A DNA stretch of 64,000 nt. Origin: JASJAR01 sp038530285 (GTDB taxonomy: Bacteria > Pseudomonadota > Alphaproteobacteria > Rhodobacterales > Rhodobacteraceae). The first letter of the stretch is position 1. Each line of letters begins with the position of its first letter. Below the pieces are notes generated by a model. The model saw only the letters and a program-made list of their open reading frames with translations. It did no database searches and had not been told where the DNA came from. The DNA is taken from NCBI GenBank assembly GCA_038530285.1, contig JBCBCY010000016.1:1-64000 (forward strand), in the 5' to 3' direction. This document shows, piece by piece, positions 25,531 to 33,591 of this stretch. The position numbers and the translations under genes were made by a program.

Positions 25531-26574
25531 ATGCGAATGATGGAACTGGGCCGGACCGGGCTGAAGGTCTCTGAATTGTGCCTGGGCACCATGACCTGGG
25601 GCAGCCAGAACTCAGAAGCCGAAGCCCATGCCCAGATCGACCGGTCGCTGGAGGCGGGCATCAATTTCATGGACACCGCCGAGATGTATCCCGTGACCCC
25701 GATGTCGGCGGAAACCACCGGGCGCACCGAGGAAATCATCGGGACCTGGAACGCCAAGTCGGGGCGGCGCGCCGACTGGGTCATCGCCACCAAGATCGCC
25801 GGGGCAGGGGCCGGCACCGTGCGCTCGGGCGAGGGGATCACCGCGACCTCGCTGCCCAGCTGTATCGACGCCAGCCTGCGCCGGCTGCAGACCGATTACA
25901 TCGATCTTTATCAGCTGCACTGGCCCACGCGCGGGTCCTATATGTTCCGCCAAAACTGGACCTATCGGCCCAGCCAGATCCCCACCCGGGCGATCCTGGA
26001 CGATATGCACATGGTGCTCGACGGGCTCGATGCGGCCGTCAAGGCGGGCAAGATCCGCCATGTGGGCCTGTCGAACGAAAGCGCCTGGGGCACCACGATG
26101 TGGCTGCGGCTGGCCGAGGAACGCGACCTGCCCCGAATGGAGACCATTCAGAACGAATATTCACTGCTGTGCCGGCTGTTTGACACCGATCTGTCGGAAA
26201 CCTGCGTGCGCGAGGATGTCACTTTGCTGGCGTTTTCGCCCATCGCCTGCGGCTATCTGACGGGCAAATATCAAAACGGCGCGATCCCGCCGGGGTCGCG
26301 CAAGGCGGTCAGCAATTCAGCCAGCGGGCGCGACACGCCCCGGGTCTACCCGGCGGTCGATGCCTATCTGGCGATTGCCGAAAAACACGGGCTCGACCCG
26401 GTTGTGATGTCGCTGGCCTGGTGCTGGTCGCGCCCGTTCCGCACCATCCCGATCTTTGGGGCCACAACACTGGCCCAGCTTGAAACCGCTTTGCACGCAG
26501 CAGATGTCACCTTGTCTGATGAGGTGCTGGCGGAGATTGACGCCGCGCACCGGGCCCATCCGATGCCGTACTAA
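25531..26574 (+). CDS. Aldo/keto reductase (Tas-like)
   Basis: A 347-aa NADP-dependent TIM-barrel oxidoreductase. The catalytic tetrad is visible: Asp and Tyr in MDTAEMYPV (near 50-55), Lys in IATKIAG, His in LYQLHWPTRG. The NADP pocket is at IPIFGATTLAQLETAL. Length and motif order match the E. coli Tas subgroup. Substrate unknown. ATG 25531 follows GGGGGATGCGTG; ATG 25537 is an alternative. A dispersed repeat follows the stop. Confidence 0.9.
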   Translation: MRMMELGRTGLKVSELCLGTMTWGSQNSEAEAHAQIDRSLEAGINFMDTAEMYPVTPMSAETTGRTEEIIGTWNAKSGRRADWVIATKIAGAGAGTVRSGEGITATSLPSCIDASLRRLQTDYIDLYQLHWPTRGSYMFRQNWTYRPSQIPTRAILDDMHMVLDGLDAAVKAGKIRHVGLSNESAWGTTMWLRLAEERDLPRMETIQNEYSLLCRLFDTDLSETCVREDVTLLAFSPIACGYLTGKYQNGAIPPGSRKAVSNSASGRDTPRVYPAVDAYLAIAEKHGLDPVVMSLAWCWSRPFRTIPIFGATTLAQLETALHAADVTLSDEVLAEIDAAHRAHPMPY

Positions 26575-26588
26575 ATTCCAACAGGGAA

Positions 26589-26640
26589 GGGGGCTCTGCC
26601 CCCGGCCTGCGGCCTCCCCCGAGGTATTTTTGGCAAGAGG
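26589..26640. repeat. Dispersed Rhodobacteraceae hairpin repeat, copy 2 (inverted)
   Basis: GGGGGCTCTGCCCCC hairpin, GC-rich spacer and reverse complement of the CCTCTTGCCAAAAATACCTC core; identical to copy 1 over the 25-base core. It lies between convergent genes and may act as a terminator. Confidence 0.8.
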
Positions 26641-26663
26641 AAGGGGGCGGGCGGCGCTTAGCC

Positions 26664-27524
26664 TTAAAGGTCGAGCCCCGCTTCGCCGGCGCGACGGCGC
26701 ACATAATTCGAAAACCCCCGGTCTGACACATAGGCCTCCCGCACCAGCGTATCGAATTGCCTCGTCAGCGTGCTGACGCGGTCGTGGTCGCGAAAGGCCA
26801 TGAAATGCTCGCCCAAGTAAATCACCCCGATGCGCGGGCCAAAGACCGTGATTGGAGCCGACAACACCCGGCGGGCATCAAACAGAACCACGCGCAAAGC
26901 AGGGTAAAGCTGATCGTAAAGCCGTGCCAGATGGGCCAATTGGCCCGCGCGCACATCCTTTGGCAGGTCGACGTAATAGCCGGTGGCGCTGGCCAGCGAA
27001 TCCACCTCAAACAGGGGCATCGCGATTTCGTAATCGGTCCGGGTTTCGCGCATCCAGGTCAGCCGGTCCTGGGCGCTTTCAATCGCCTGGGTGGTGCTGC
27101 GGGCCAGATGCGGGGCGTATTCCCAGGCCAGCATGTCGGGCGTTTTCAGCACGTCGGCCAGCCGCGCGGGCACATGGCGGATCTTGTAGCCGGCCGCCTC
27201 GCGGTGCCAGCGCGCGATCTGGTCGTCCAGCGGCGACCGCTGGGCCTCGGTCACCAGCACCTGGGCGGCCAGCAGGTCGGTCGCATTCTCGGGCAGGTCC
27301 GACAGGCCAATCAGCCAATCGGCCGACACCCCCAGGGCCGCGGCGCATTCGGCCACCACATGGGCGTTGGGCAGCCGGGTGCCGGGTCGCAACAGCTGCG
27401 AGATGGTCGACCGGTCCACACCTGCGTGGCGCGCCAGCCCCGATTGGGTGGTGCCGGTTTGGTTCATCGCCTGAGAAAGCCGCTCTCTGAAGGTCTGGGC
27501 GCGTTGGCGCCTGTCTGTTTTCAT
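26664..27524 (-). CDS. XRE-family transcriptional regulator
   Basis: A 286-aa regulator with an N-terminal lambda-repressor-type HTH (about residues 14-70: SGLARHAGVDRSTISQLL) and a C-terminal domain of about 200 residues (YYVDLPKDVRAGQLAHLARLYDQLYP...) of unknown ligand. It is divergent from a fatty acid desaturase gene, which it probably controls. The 117-base region between the two starts holds the direct repeats ACGTCTGTT and ACATCTGTT, 19 bases apart. The start is ATG 27524; a GTG lies immediately before. Confidence 0.8.
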   Translation of the reverse strand: MKTDRRQRAQTFRERLSQAMNQTGTTQSGLARHAGVDRSTISQLLRPGTRLPNAHVVAECAAALGVSADWLIGLSDLPENATDLLAAQVLVTEAQRSPLDDQIARWHREAAGYKIRHVPARLADVLKTPDMLAWEYAPHLARSTTQAIESAQDRLTWMRETRTDYEIAMPLFEVDSLASATGYYVDLPKDVRAGQLAHLARLYDQLYPALRVVLFDARRVLSAPITVFGPRIGVIYLGEHFMAFRDHDRVSTLTRQFDTLVREAYVSDRGFSNYVRRRAGEAGLDL

Positions 27525-27525
27525 C

Positions 27526-27553
27526 ACGTCTGTTGATTTTTGTCACATCTGTT
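27526..27553. promoter_or_regulatory. Direct repeats in divergent promoter, candidate operator
   Basis: ACGTCTGTT (27526-27534) and ACATCTGTT (27545-27553) are spaced two helical turns apart between the XRE regulator and the desaturase. The first overlaps the regulator's start region, fitting autorepression. Confidence 0.35.
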
Positions 27554-27640
27554 TTCTTTATGTTGCGCATATCCAGAATGTGCAAGGCGCGACCGGCATG
27601 AAACCTTCGGCCTAACCGCTTAACCCGTCTGGAGTTTCCC

Positions 27641-28621
27641 GTGCAGCGCCCCGCTGGCCCTCGTTTTCCGACCCTGATGATGCTCACCGCCTGTTACGGC
27701 GCGCTTGGTCTGGCCCTGTTCGGCCTGTCACAGGTGTCGCCGGCGCTGGCCAGCATCGTGGCGGGCGTGGCGATCGCACTTCATGCCTCGCTTCAGCACG
27801 AAGCGATCCACGGCAATCCGTTCGCGCGGGCCTGGGCAAATGATCTGGCGGTGTTTCCGGCCCTGACGCTGGTCGTGCCCTATGCGCGGTTTCGCGCGAC
27901 CCATCTGGCCCATCACCGTGACGCCAACCTGACCGACCCCTACGACGACCCCGAATCGCACTACCTTGATCCGGCCCGCTGGCAGCGCCTGCCAGGGCCG
28001 ATGCGCGCGCTTTTGCTGGCCAACAACACGCTTTTGGGCCGCATCACGCTAGGCCCGGTGATCGGGACCATCGGTTTTGTGCTCAACGATCTGCGCGCCC
28101 ACCGCGCGGGTGCGCGCGATGTCGCGGCCGGCTGGCTGTGGCACCTGCCTGCCGTGGCGGTGGTGCTGGGGGTGGTCTGGGTTTCACCGATGCCGCTTTG
28201 GGCCTATCTGGCGGCGGCCTATCTGGGGCTCGGGATCCTTAAGATCCGCACGTTTCTCGAACACCGCGCCCATCAGGCCGCCCGCGCCCGCACGGTGATC
28301 GTCGAAGACGCGGGCCCGCTCGCCTGGCTGTTTTTGAACAACAATTACCACGTCGTGCACCACATGCACCCCACCGTGCCCTGGCACCTTTTGCCGGGCC
28401 TCTACCGGTCGGACCGCGCCCGCTACCTCGCGGTCAACGACGGCTACGTCTACCGGTCTTACGGCCAGGTGTTCGCGCGTTATTTCCTGACCCGCAAGGA
28501 CCCGGTCGCCCATCCTCTGATGGCCCCCCCTAAGGCTCAGGTGCGCCCCGCACGACCAGATGCTCCGGCGGGCCAAGATCCGGCAAGCGCGCCGCCACAG
28601 CCTGAAGGGCTGCCTGCGTAA
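27641..28621 (+). CDS. Membrane fatty acid desaturase
   Basis: A 326-aa di-iron membrane desaturase. Three histidine boxes are visible: QHEAIHGNP (near 50), HLAHHRD (near 88) and HVVHHMHP (near 238), with four or more hydrophobic helices. It would introduce a double bond or hydroxyl into a lipid or carotenoid; substrate unknown. GTG start with GGAG upstream. The last 35 residues are Pro/Ala-rich and are encoded antisense to the Nudix gene (92-base convergent overlap), suggesting a recent C-terminal extension. Confidence 0.85.
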   Translation: MQRPAGPRFPTLMMLTACYGALGLALFGLSQVSPALASIVAGVAIALHASLQHEAIHGNPFARAWANDLAVFPALTLVVPYARFRATHLAHHRDANLTDPYDDPESHYLDPARWQRLPGPMRALLLANNTLLGRITLGPVIGTIGFVLNDLRAHRAGARDVAAGWLWHLPAVAVVLGVVWVSPMPLWAYLAAAYLGLGILKIRTFLEHRAHQAARARTVIVEDAGPLAWLFLNNNYHVVHHMHPTVPWHLLPGLYRSDRARYLAVNDGYVYRSYGQVFARYFLTRKDPVAHPLMAPPKAQVRPARPDAPAGQDPASAPPQPEGLPA

Positions 28622-29162
28622 CAGGCGCGATCTTCCGCCCCCAGAGGTGATCGAGCCCCACCCAGGCCAGGTCCGAAAGCTCGCCAGACGCGCCGGAAAA
28701 ATCATCTGGATCGCCGGAAATCCCCGCCGCATCGGCCAGAAAGAACCGCGCATCAAACCGGCGGGTGCGCCCCGGCGGCGTGATGGCGCGAAACACAAAC
28801 GACAGGCCCGCCGCACTGGGCTGAACACCGCGCGTGGCAAATCCCTCCCACCCCGGCGGGGGCGCAAATCCGCCCCGCTGGCCATAGGTCAGCCCGGTTT
28901 CTTCGAATAACTCGCGGACCCCGGCGGCGGCAAAGGCATGGGGCGGGGTCGCCCCGTCCAGGCGCGCGCGGCACAGCGCGCCCAATCCCCCCGCCAAAGC
29001 CACATCGGCGTCGGATGCATCGACCGCCCCGCCGGGGAACACCACATGATCGGGCAGGAACACCGCATTGCGCTGGCGCGTGCCAACTAGCACCTGCGGC
29101 GTCCCGGCTGGGTCGCGCACAAGGATGACGGTGGCTGCATCGCGGACAACAGGCTCGGGCAT
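28530..29162 (-). CDS. Nudix hydrolase
   Basis: A 210-aa Nudix-fold protein. VVFPGGAVDASDAD begins the box and AAAGVRELFEETGLTYG completes it, with a 30-plus-residue insertion between the two halves as in NUDT19/CoA-pyrophosphatase-like members. Candidate substrates are CoA derivatives or other nucleoside diphosphates. ATG 29162 is used. The 3' end overlaps the convergent desaturase gene by 92 bases. Confidence 0.85.
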   Translation of the reverse strand: MPEPVVRDAATVILVRDPAGTPQVLVGTRQRNAVFLPDHVVFPGGAVDASDADVALAGGLGALCRARLDGATPPHAFAAAGVRELFEETGLTYGQRGGFAPPPGWEGFATRGVQPSAAGLSFVFRAITPPGRTRRFDARFFLADAAGISGDPDDFSGASGELSDLAWVGLDHLWGRKIAPVTQAALQAVAARLPDLGPPEHLVVRGAPEP

Positions 29163-29300
29163 GGCCGCACCATAGCGCAGCTGTGCCCCCCCGCGCGAGA
29201 CCTTGAAACTTTTTTCGACGGAACCCCCGCGCGGCACCGTTTGAAGGACAGATCGCGGGTGAGAGGCACATCGCGACGTGTAGAAAAAAGAGAGTAACAG

Positions 29301-29771
29301 ATGAAAACTTGGACCTATGGCGCAACAGCCCTTTTGATCGCAGCAACACTGGCCGGTGCCGCTTCGGCGCAGGGCGGCCGGGGGGCAGTGGACTTTTCCA
29401 CCCTCGACGTCTCCGGCGATGGCCTGCTGACGGTTGAGGATTTTGAAACCCGCCAGGCCGAACGCTTTGCCGAGATGGACGCCAATTCAGACGGGTCGGT
29501 CGACGCCGAAGAATTCGCAGCCTTTGCCGGCGCACAGGCGGGCGAACGCGCAGCTAAGATGTTCGAACGGCTCGATGCCGACGGCGACGGTGTGGTGTCG
29601 CGCGACGCTTTGGAAGCGCGCGGCGGTGATCGCGGCCCACGGCTTGAACGGATGATCAACCGGTTTGACGCCGATGGTGACGGCGCGCTCAGCGAAGCCG
29701 AATTCGACACCGCGCGCGCTGAAATGCGCGACCGGCGCGGCGGTGGCAATGAGCGTGGCGCGCGGCGCTAA
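29301..29771 (+). CDS. Exported EF-hand calcium-binding protein
   Basis: A 156-aa periplasmic protein: signal peptide ending ASAQ (about residue 24) and four EF-hand loops of the D-x-(D/N/S)-x-D-G type: DVSGDGLLTVEDF, DANSDGSVDAEEF, DADGDGVVSRDAL and DADGDGALSEAEF. The C-terminal tail is Arg/Gly-rich. It stands 75 bases upstream of an ECF sigma factor gene on the same strand, followed by a membrane protein and a CpxP-like sensor, suggesting a common envelope-stress or metal-response role. Confidence 0.88.
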   Translation: MKTWTYGATALLIAATLAGAASAQGGRGAVDFSTLDVSGDGLLTVEDFETRQAERFAEMDANSDGSVDAEEFAAFAGAQAGERAAKMFERLDADGDGVVSRDALEARGGDRGPRLERMINRFDADGDGALSEAEFDTARAEMRDRRGGGNERGARR

Positions 29772-29846
29772 GCCGACCGTACCGCGCCCGATTGCCGAAC
29801 GCGCAAGGCTCGGGCATGGTTGAACAGGCATCACACAGACCGGACC

Positions 29847-30416
29847 ATGACCCAAGCCAGCAACGAGGCGTTATTGGTGGCCTATGCAAACGGCGACTCA
29901 GGGGCTGCGCGGGATCTCACCGCGCGGCTTTTGCCCCGTGTGCTGGCCCAGGCCGCGCGGGCTTTGGGCGGCGACCGGGCCGAGGCCGAAGATGTGGCCC
30001 AGGATGCGATGATCCGGCTGTGGCGCATCGCGCCCGACTGGCGCCAGGGCGAGGCGAAGGTCACGACCTGGCTCTACCGGGTCACGGCGAACCTGTGCAT
30101 CGACCGGCTGCGCAAACGCGGCCGCAATGTGGGGCTCGATGCGGTTGCCGAACCGCCCGATCCGGCGCCGCGTGTGGACGAAGCGATGGCCACCGAAGAC
30201 CGCGCCCAGGCGCTGGAGGCCGCACTTGCCGCGCTGCCGGACCGGCAACGCCAGGCCGTGATCCTGCGCCATATCGAGGGGCATTCGAACCCCGAGATCG
30301 CCGCGATCATGGACATCGGCGTCGAGGCGGTGGAAAGTTTGACCGCGCGGGGCAAGCGCAGGCTCACCGAGCTGTTGATGCCGCAACGTGCAAAATTGGG
30401 GTTAGAAGATGAGTAA
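29847..30416 (+). CDS. ECF-type RNA polymerase sigma factor
   Basis: A 189-aa sigma-70 family protein with region 2 (about residues 25-95: AEDVAQDAMIRLWRIAPDWRQ...TWLYRVTANLCIDRLRKR) and region 4 (about 125-180: LPDRQRQAVILRHIEGHSNPEIAAIMDIGVEAVESLTARGKRRL). There is no sigma 1.1 or 3 region. A TTG at 29820 is an alternative start. Its stop overlaps the next gene's ATG by eight bases. The downstream membrane protein is the likely anti-sigma factor. Confidence 0.9.
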   Translation: MTQASNEALLVAYANGDSGAARDLTARLLPRVLAQAARALGGDRAEAEDVAQDAMIRLWRIAPDWRQGEAKVTTWLYRVTANLCIDRLRKRGRNVGLDAVAEPPDPAPRVDEAMATEDRAQALEAALAALPDRQRQAVILRHIEGHSNPEIAAIMDIGVEAVESLTARGKRRLTELLMPQRAKLGLEDE

Positions 30417-30825
30417 CACGCCACCCGGCGACGACCCGCTGGACACATTCTTTAGCGCCGCGCGTGCGGCCCGCGCGCGAAGCGCAGAATTCAATGTCGT
30501 CGAACCGAGCGCGGATCTGACCGCGCGGGTGCTGGCCGATGCCGCCGCGATGCAGCCCGCGCCCAAAACGGTGGCCAAAGCGGTGTCCAAAACGCCCGCG
30601 TCCCCCGCGAAACCGGGCTGGCTAAACGCCCTTGGCGGCTGGCCTGCGCTGGCGGGATTGGTCACGGCCACCGTCGCGGGCGTGTCGATCGGTGTGGCTG
30701 ACCCGACTTATGTCGGCGACCTCGCGTTTTCGGGGTTCAGCGACGCTTATGATTTTTCAACCGTCGGAACGACGCTCGGATCGGGCTTCGATCTGGGGCT
30801 GGATTTGGGGGACACCGATGGCTGA
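30409..30825 (+). CDS. Probable anti-sigma-like membrane protein
   Basis: A 138-aa protein overlapping the sigma gene. The N-terminal cytosolic part (residues 1-80) is charged and then Ala/Pro/Lys-rich; one hydrophobic segment (about 77-98: LAGLVTATVAGVSIGVA) is followed by a short acidic periplasmic tail. Position and topology fit an anti-sigma factor, but no zinc-ASD motif (HxxxCxxC) is present. Entries like this are often misnamed dihydroorotate dehydrogenase; nothing supports that. It ends within the next gene's start (ATGGCTGA overlap). Confidence 0.55.
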   Translation: MSNTPPGDDPLDTFFSAARAARARSAEFNVVEPSADLTARVLADAAAMQPAPKTVAKAVSKTPASPAKPGWLNALGGWPALAGLVTATVAGVSIGVADPTYVGDLAFSGFSDAYDFSTVGTTLGSGFDLGLDLGDTDG

Positions 30826-31303
30826 TCCGGACGCGCAAACCACCGTCAAAAGCCCCACCTGGATGCGGATTGCGCTCGTGGCGTCGCTGGCGGTCAATCT
30901 GTTAATCGTCGGCATGGTGGTGGGCACGGTCGCCTCGGGCGGGGGCCCCGGCCAGGGGCGCGACGCGGTGCGCGATGCCGGCGGGTCGCCCTTCGTGCGC
31001 GCGCTGGAACCGAAAGACCGGCGCGGCGTCCTGCGCGGGATGGTGTCTGAACGCCGCGCCCTGCGCGAAAGCCGCGAGACCTTGCGCGCGCGCTTCGATG
31101 CCCTTTTGGTGGCGCTGCGTGCCGAAACCTTCGACGCGGCCGCAGTGGAACAATTGCTGGAAGACCAGCGCGCCGCGGCACAAGTGCGCAACAAGGTCGG
31201 CGAGCGGGCCATTCTGGGCCGGGTCGCGGCGATGTCTTTGCAAGAACGGCGCGCCTATGCCGACCGTCTGGAAGCCGAAGTCAGGCCGCGGCAGCGACAG
31301 TGA
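30818..31303 (+). CDS. Periplasmic heavy-metal-sensor-like (CpxP/ZraP-type) protein
   Basis: A 161-aa single-anchor protein: cytosolic residues 1-17, a TM helix at about 18-40 (IALVASLAVNLLIVGMVVGTVA), then an all-helical periplasmic domain with LRESRETLRARFDALLVALRAETFDAAAVEQLLEDQRAA, the pattern of ZraP/CpxP-like heavy-metal sensor proteins. It is the last gene of the sigma operon; its 3' end overlaps the convergent diguanylate cyclase gene by 23 bases. Confidence 0.7.
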   Translation: MADPDAQTTVKSPTWMRIALVASLAVNLLIVGMVVGTVASGGGPGQGRDAVRDAGGSPFVRALEPKDRRGVLRGMVSERRALRESRETLRARFDALLVALRAETFDAAAVEQLLEDQRAAAQVRNKVGERAILGRVAAMSLQERRAYADRLEAEVRPRQRQ

Positions 31304-32660
31304 TCTGATTGCGCCCGGCCGATTTCGCCGCGTAAAGCGCGCGGTCGGCCTTGTCCAAAAGCGCCTCCAGCCCGCCGCCCAACAGGTCGTCGGGGTCGGT
31401 CGCGGCCACCCCGATGCTCATCGTAACCGAGATGCTTTTGGTGCCGCCTTCCAGCACGATGGGGGTCGTTGCCAGCAATTCGCAGGTGCGTTCGGCAATG
31501 GCTGCGGCGCGTTCGATATCGGTCTCAGACATCACGATCAGAAATTCCTCGCCGCCGATCCGGGCCAATACGTCGGGGCTGCGCAGATTGGCGCGCAGCC
31601 GGTTGGCCACCTCCATCAGCACGGTGTCGCCCGCGGCATGGCCCAGCGTGTCATTCACCCGCTTGAAATGGTCAAGATCGCCGATCATCAGCGCCACGGG
31701 GCGGCCTTCGGCGGCCGCCTGGGTCAGGATGCGCTTGGCGTGGGTCATCGCGTAGCGGCGGTTGTAAAGGCCTGTAAGACTGTCGGTCGCCGCCAGCCGC
31801 ATCCCGTCTTCGACCGCCAGGGTCAGCATGTCGGCCTCCTGCTTGCGCCGGATCTGGGCCTTGACCCGCAGCGCCAGTTCGCGTGGCTCAAAATCATCCG
31901 GCAACAGATCGCTGGCGCCAAGGTCCAGGGCGCGCACGGCGGCATCCGCATCGCCAGATTGCACCACCGCCAGCACCGACGCCCGCCGCGTTTCGGCCCG
32001 GGCGCGAAGGTCCGCGAGCAGACGGAAGCCTTCGTCCGGGCGGTCGGCACCTATGTCGATCACATAGACATCCGCCGCTGTCACATTCTCTGCCGTGGCC
32101 AGGGCCGCGTTCTCGCCCAACACCTCGATCCGGTCGCGGGTCTTGCCCACAAGCGCATCACGCCAATCCATCGCGCGGGTGCGCGACCGGGCCACCAGCG
32201 CAATCCGGCCAGGCCGCTCAAAAGGCGTGGCGGCTTCGCAAAAGCCGAACTCTTCGGCGGTCGACCGGCGCCGTTCCAACTCGGCACGCGCGTCCGACAC
32301 CCGCAGCAAGGCCCGGATCCGCGCCAGACAGACCGCGTCATCAATCGGTGTCGACATCAATTCATCCGCGCCCGCCGCCAGGGCGGCCAGCCGCGCTTGG
32401 GGGGTTGCACCGGGGCCGATCAACAAGATCGGCGCATCCGCCAGGGCAGGGACCGCCTTGATCGTCAGGCAGGTTGCGATCAGCCGGTCCATATCGGTGT
32501 TGCACAACACCAGAACATCGGGCCTCTCGCGCTGGGCGTAGTCGGCCGCCTGATCCAGGGCGTCGATGACCGAAACCTGATAATGTGCAGCGTTCAGGCG
32601 AACCTGCCACTGCACCCGGCCTGTGGCTGCTTCGTCGGCGATCAGGATGCGTGCGCTCAT
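31281..32660 (-). CDS. PleD-like diguanylate cyclase with degenerate receiver domains
   Basis: A 459-aa protein laid out as REC (1-120), REC-like (150-275), GGDEF (about 295-455), like PleD. The active site is RIGGEEF and the allosteric I-site RSPD lies five residues before it, so c-di-GMP synthesis with product inhibition is expected. The first receiver has LCNTD where PleD has LLDVMM, and STP instead of the conserved KP, so the phospho-acceptor Asp and the Lys appear lost. The second lacks the Lys too (LLPDDFEP). Phosphorylation control is therefore doubtful. Confidence 0.85.
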   Translation of the reverse strand: MSARILIADEAATGRVQWQVRLNAAHYQVSVIDALDQAADYAQRERPDVLVLCNTDMDRLIATCLTIKAVPALADAPILLIGPGATPQARLAALAAGADELMSTPIDDAVCLARIRALLRVSDARAELERRRSTAEEFGFCEAATPFERPGRIALVARSRTRAMDWRDALVGKTRDRIEVLGENAALATAENVTAADVYVIDIGADRPDEGFRLLADLRARAETRRASVLAVVQSGDADAAVRALDLGASDLLPDDFEPRELALRVKAQIRRKQEADMLTLAVEDGMRLAATDSLTGLYNRRYAMTHAKRILTQAAAEGRPVALMIGDLDHFKRVNDTLGHAAGDTVLMEVANRLRANLRSPDVLARIGGEEFLIVMSETDIERAAAIAERTCELLATTPIVLEGGTKSISVTMSIGVAATDPDDLLGGGLEALLDKADRALYAAKSAGRNQITVAAAA

Positions 32661-32762
32661 TTGCCTGTCCTCGATTCGATTAAAACTCGCTGCTCTTGGT
32701 TCATTTCTGGGCGATATTGGTTAAAAATGGGTTCACTAATTGTGGCAGGAAACGGGCGGAAT

Positions 32763-33041
32763 ATGGGCAAGGATGAGGCTGAAGCACTGGCTCTTCAGGC
32801 ATTGGGGTGGATGGCGTCGCAAGACGATTTGTTGAGTGTTTTCATGGGCTCAGCCGGAGTCTCTGCCGATGAATTGACGGCCCGCGCAGGCGACCCGGAC
32901 CTGCTGGCGGCGGTTCTTGACTTTTTGGTCATGGATGACGCCTGGGTGGAAGACTTTGCTAAGACAACTGGACAGGACCCTAACGCGGCGATGCGCGCGC
33001 GCGCCGCCTTGCCCGGGGGCGATGTGCCCAACTGGACCTGA
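32763..33041 (+). CDS. DUF3572 protein
   Basis: A 92-aa all-helical protein. EAEALALQALGWMASQDDLLSVFMGSAGVSADEL and LLAAVLDFLVMDDAWVEDFA are the DUF3572 pattern. Function unknown. ATG 32763 starts where the family begins; ATG 32727 would add 12 residues. It is divergent from the diguanylate cyclase gene, which in alphaproteobacteria is a common neighbour (pleD/DUF3572). Confidence 0.8.
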   Translation: MGKDEAEALALQALGWMASQDDLLSVFMGSAGVSADELTARAGDPDLLAAVLDFLVMDDAWVEDFAKTTGQDPNAAMRARAALPGGDVPNWT

Positions 33042-33101
33042 CGGGTCGTCGCCGCTAAACCTGTGTGTGCGCTCGAACGCACCCCAGCAGGAGACCAAGC
33101 C

Positions 33102-33488
33102 ATGTCTGACGGTCCACAGATTGTGCCCTACCTGAGCTACGAAGACGGGCCGAGGGCTATTGAATTTTTGGTGGCCGCCTTCGGCTTTGAAGTTGTCTTC
33201 CAAAACATAGATGACGCCGGCGCCTTGGTGCACGCGGAACTCAAACATGGCTCGGGTATGGTGCTCGTTGGAACCGATGCACAGCCGAAGGGATCGCCGG
33301 GCATTTATGTCGTGGTAGAGGATGTTCCGGCCCACCACAGCGTCGCCACAGCCGCTGGCGCCCAGATCGTTTTTCCGCCTGAAGACACCGAATGGGGAAC
33401 ACAGCGCTACCGTGTAAAAGATCGTGAGGGGCACGAATGGACATTCGGAACGTATCAGCCAGCACTTGAGCCACCTGCCTGGGGCTAG
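33102..33488 (+). CDS. VOC/glyoxalase-fold protein
   Basis: A 128-aa single-unit vicinal-oxygen-chelate protein (VPYLSYEDGPRAIEFLVAAFGFEVVF...). DREGHEWTFGTYQP is the C-terminal strand with the metal-ligand Glu of VOC proteins. The PhnB/YdcH-like subset is mostly uncharacterised. AGGAGA lies eight bases before ATG. Confidence 0.8.
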   Translation: MSDGPQIVPYLSYEDGPRAIEFLVAAFGFEVVFQNIDDAGALVHAELKHGSGMVLVGTDAQPKGSPGIYVVVEDVPAHHSVATAAGAQIVFPPEDTEWGTQRYRVKDREGHEWTFGTYQPALEPPAWG

Positions 33489-33557
33489 GCTCAGTCTTTG
33501 CGCCGGCGCCTTTGTCACAGGTCAGGTCTCGACAAGGGCGCAATGCCAGCCGTAAGG

Positions 33558-33577
33558 TTTTGCAAAGGTATGCAAAA
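33558..33577. promoter_or_regulatory. Candidate LacI-family operator
   Basis: TTTTGCA-AAGGTA-TGCAAAA is an inverted repeat with perfect 7-bp arms, ending 14 bases before the SDR start codon. It precedes an operon whose second gene encodes a LacI regulator, so it is a good autoregulatory operator candidate. Confidence 0.5.
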
Positions 33578-33591
33578 GCAGCGCCAGGGGC

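Noticed and set aside
30975..33041. 688-codon plus-strand frame
   Set aside because: Runs antisense through the diguanylate cyclase and only its last 92 codons (DUF3572) are real; long because GC-rich DNA has few stops.
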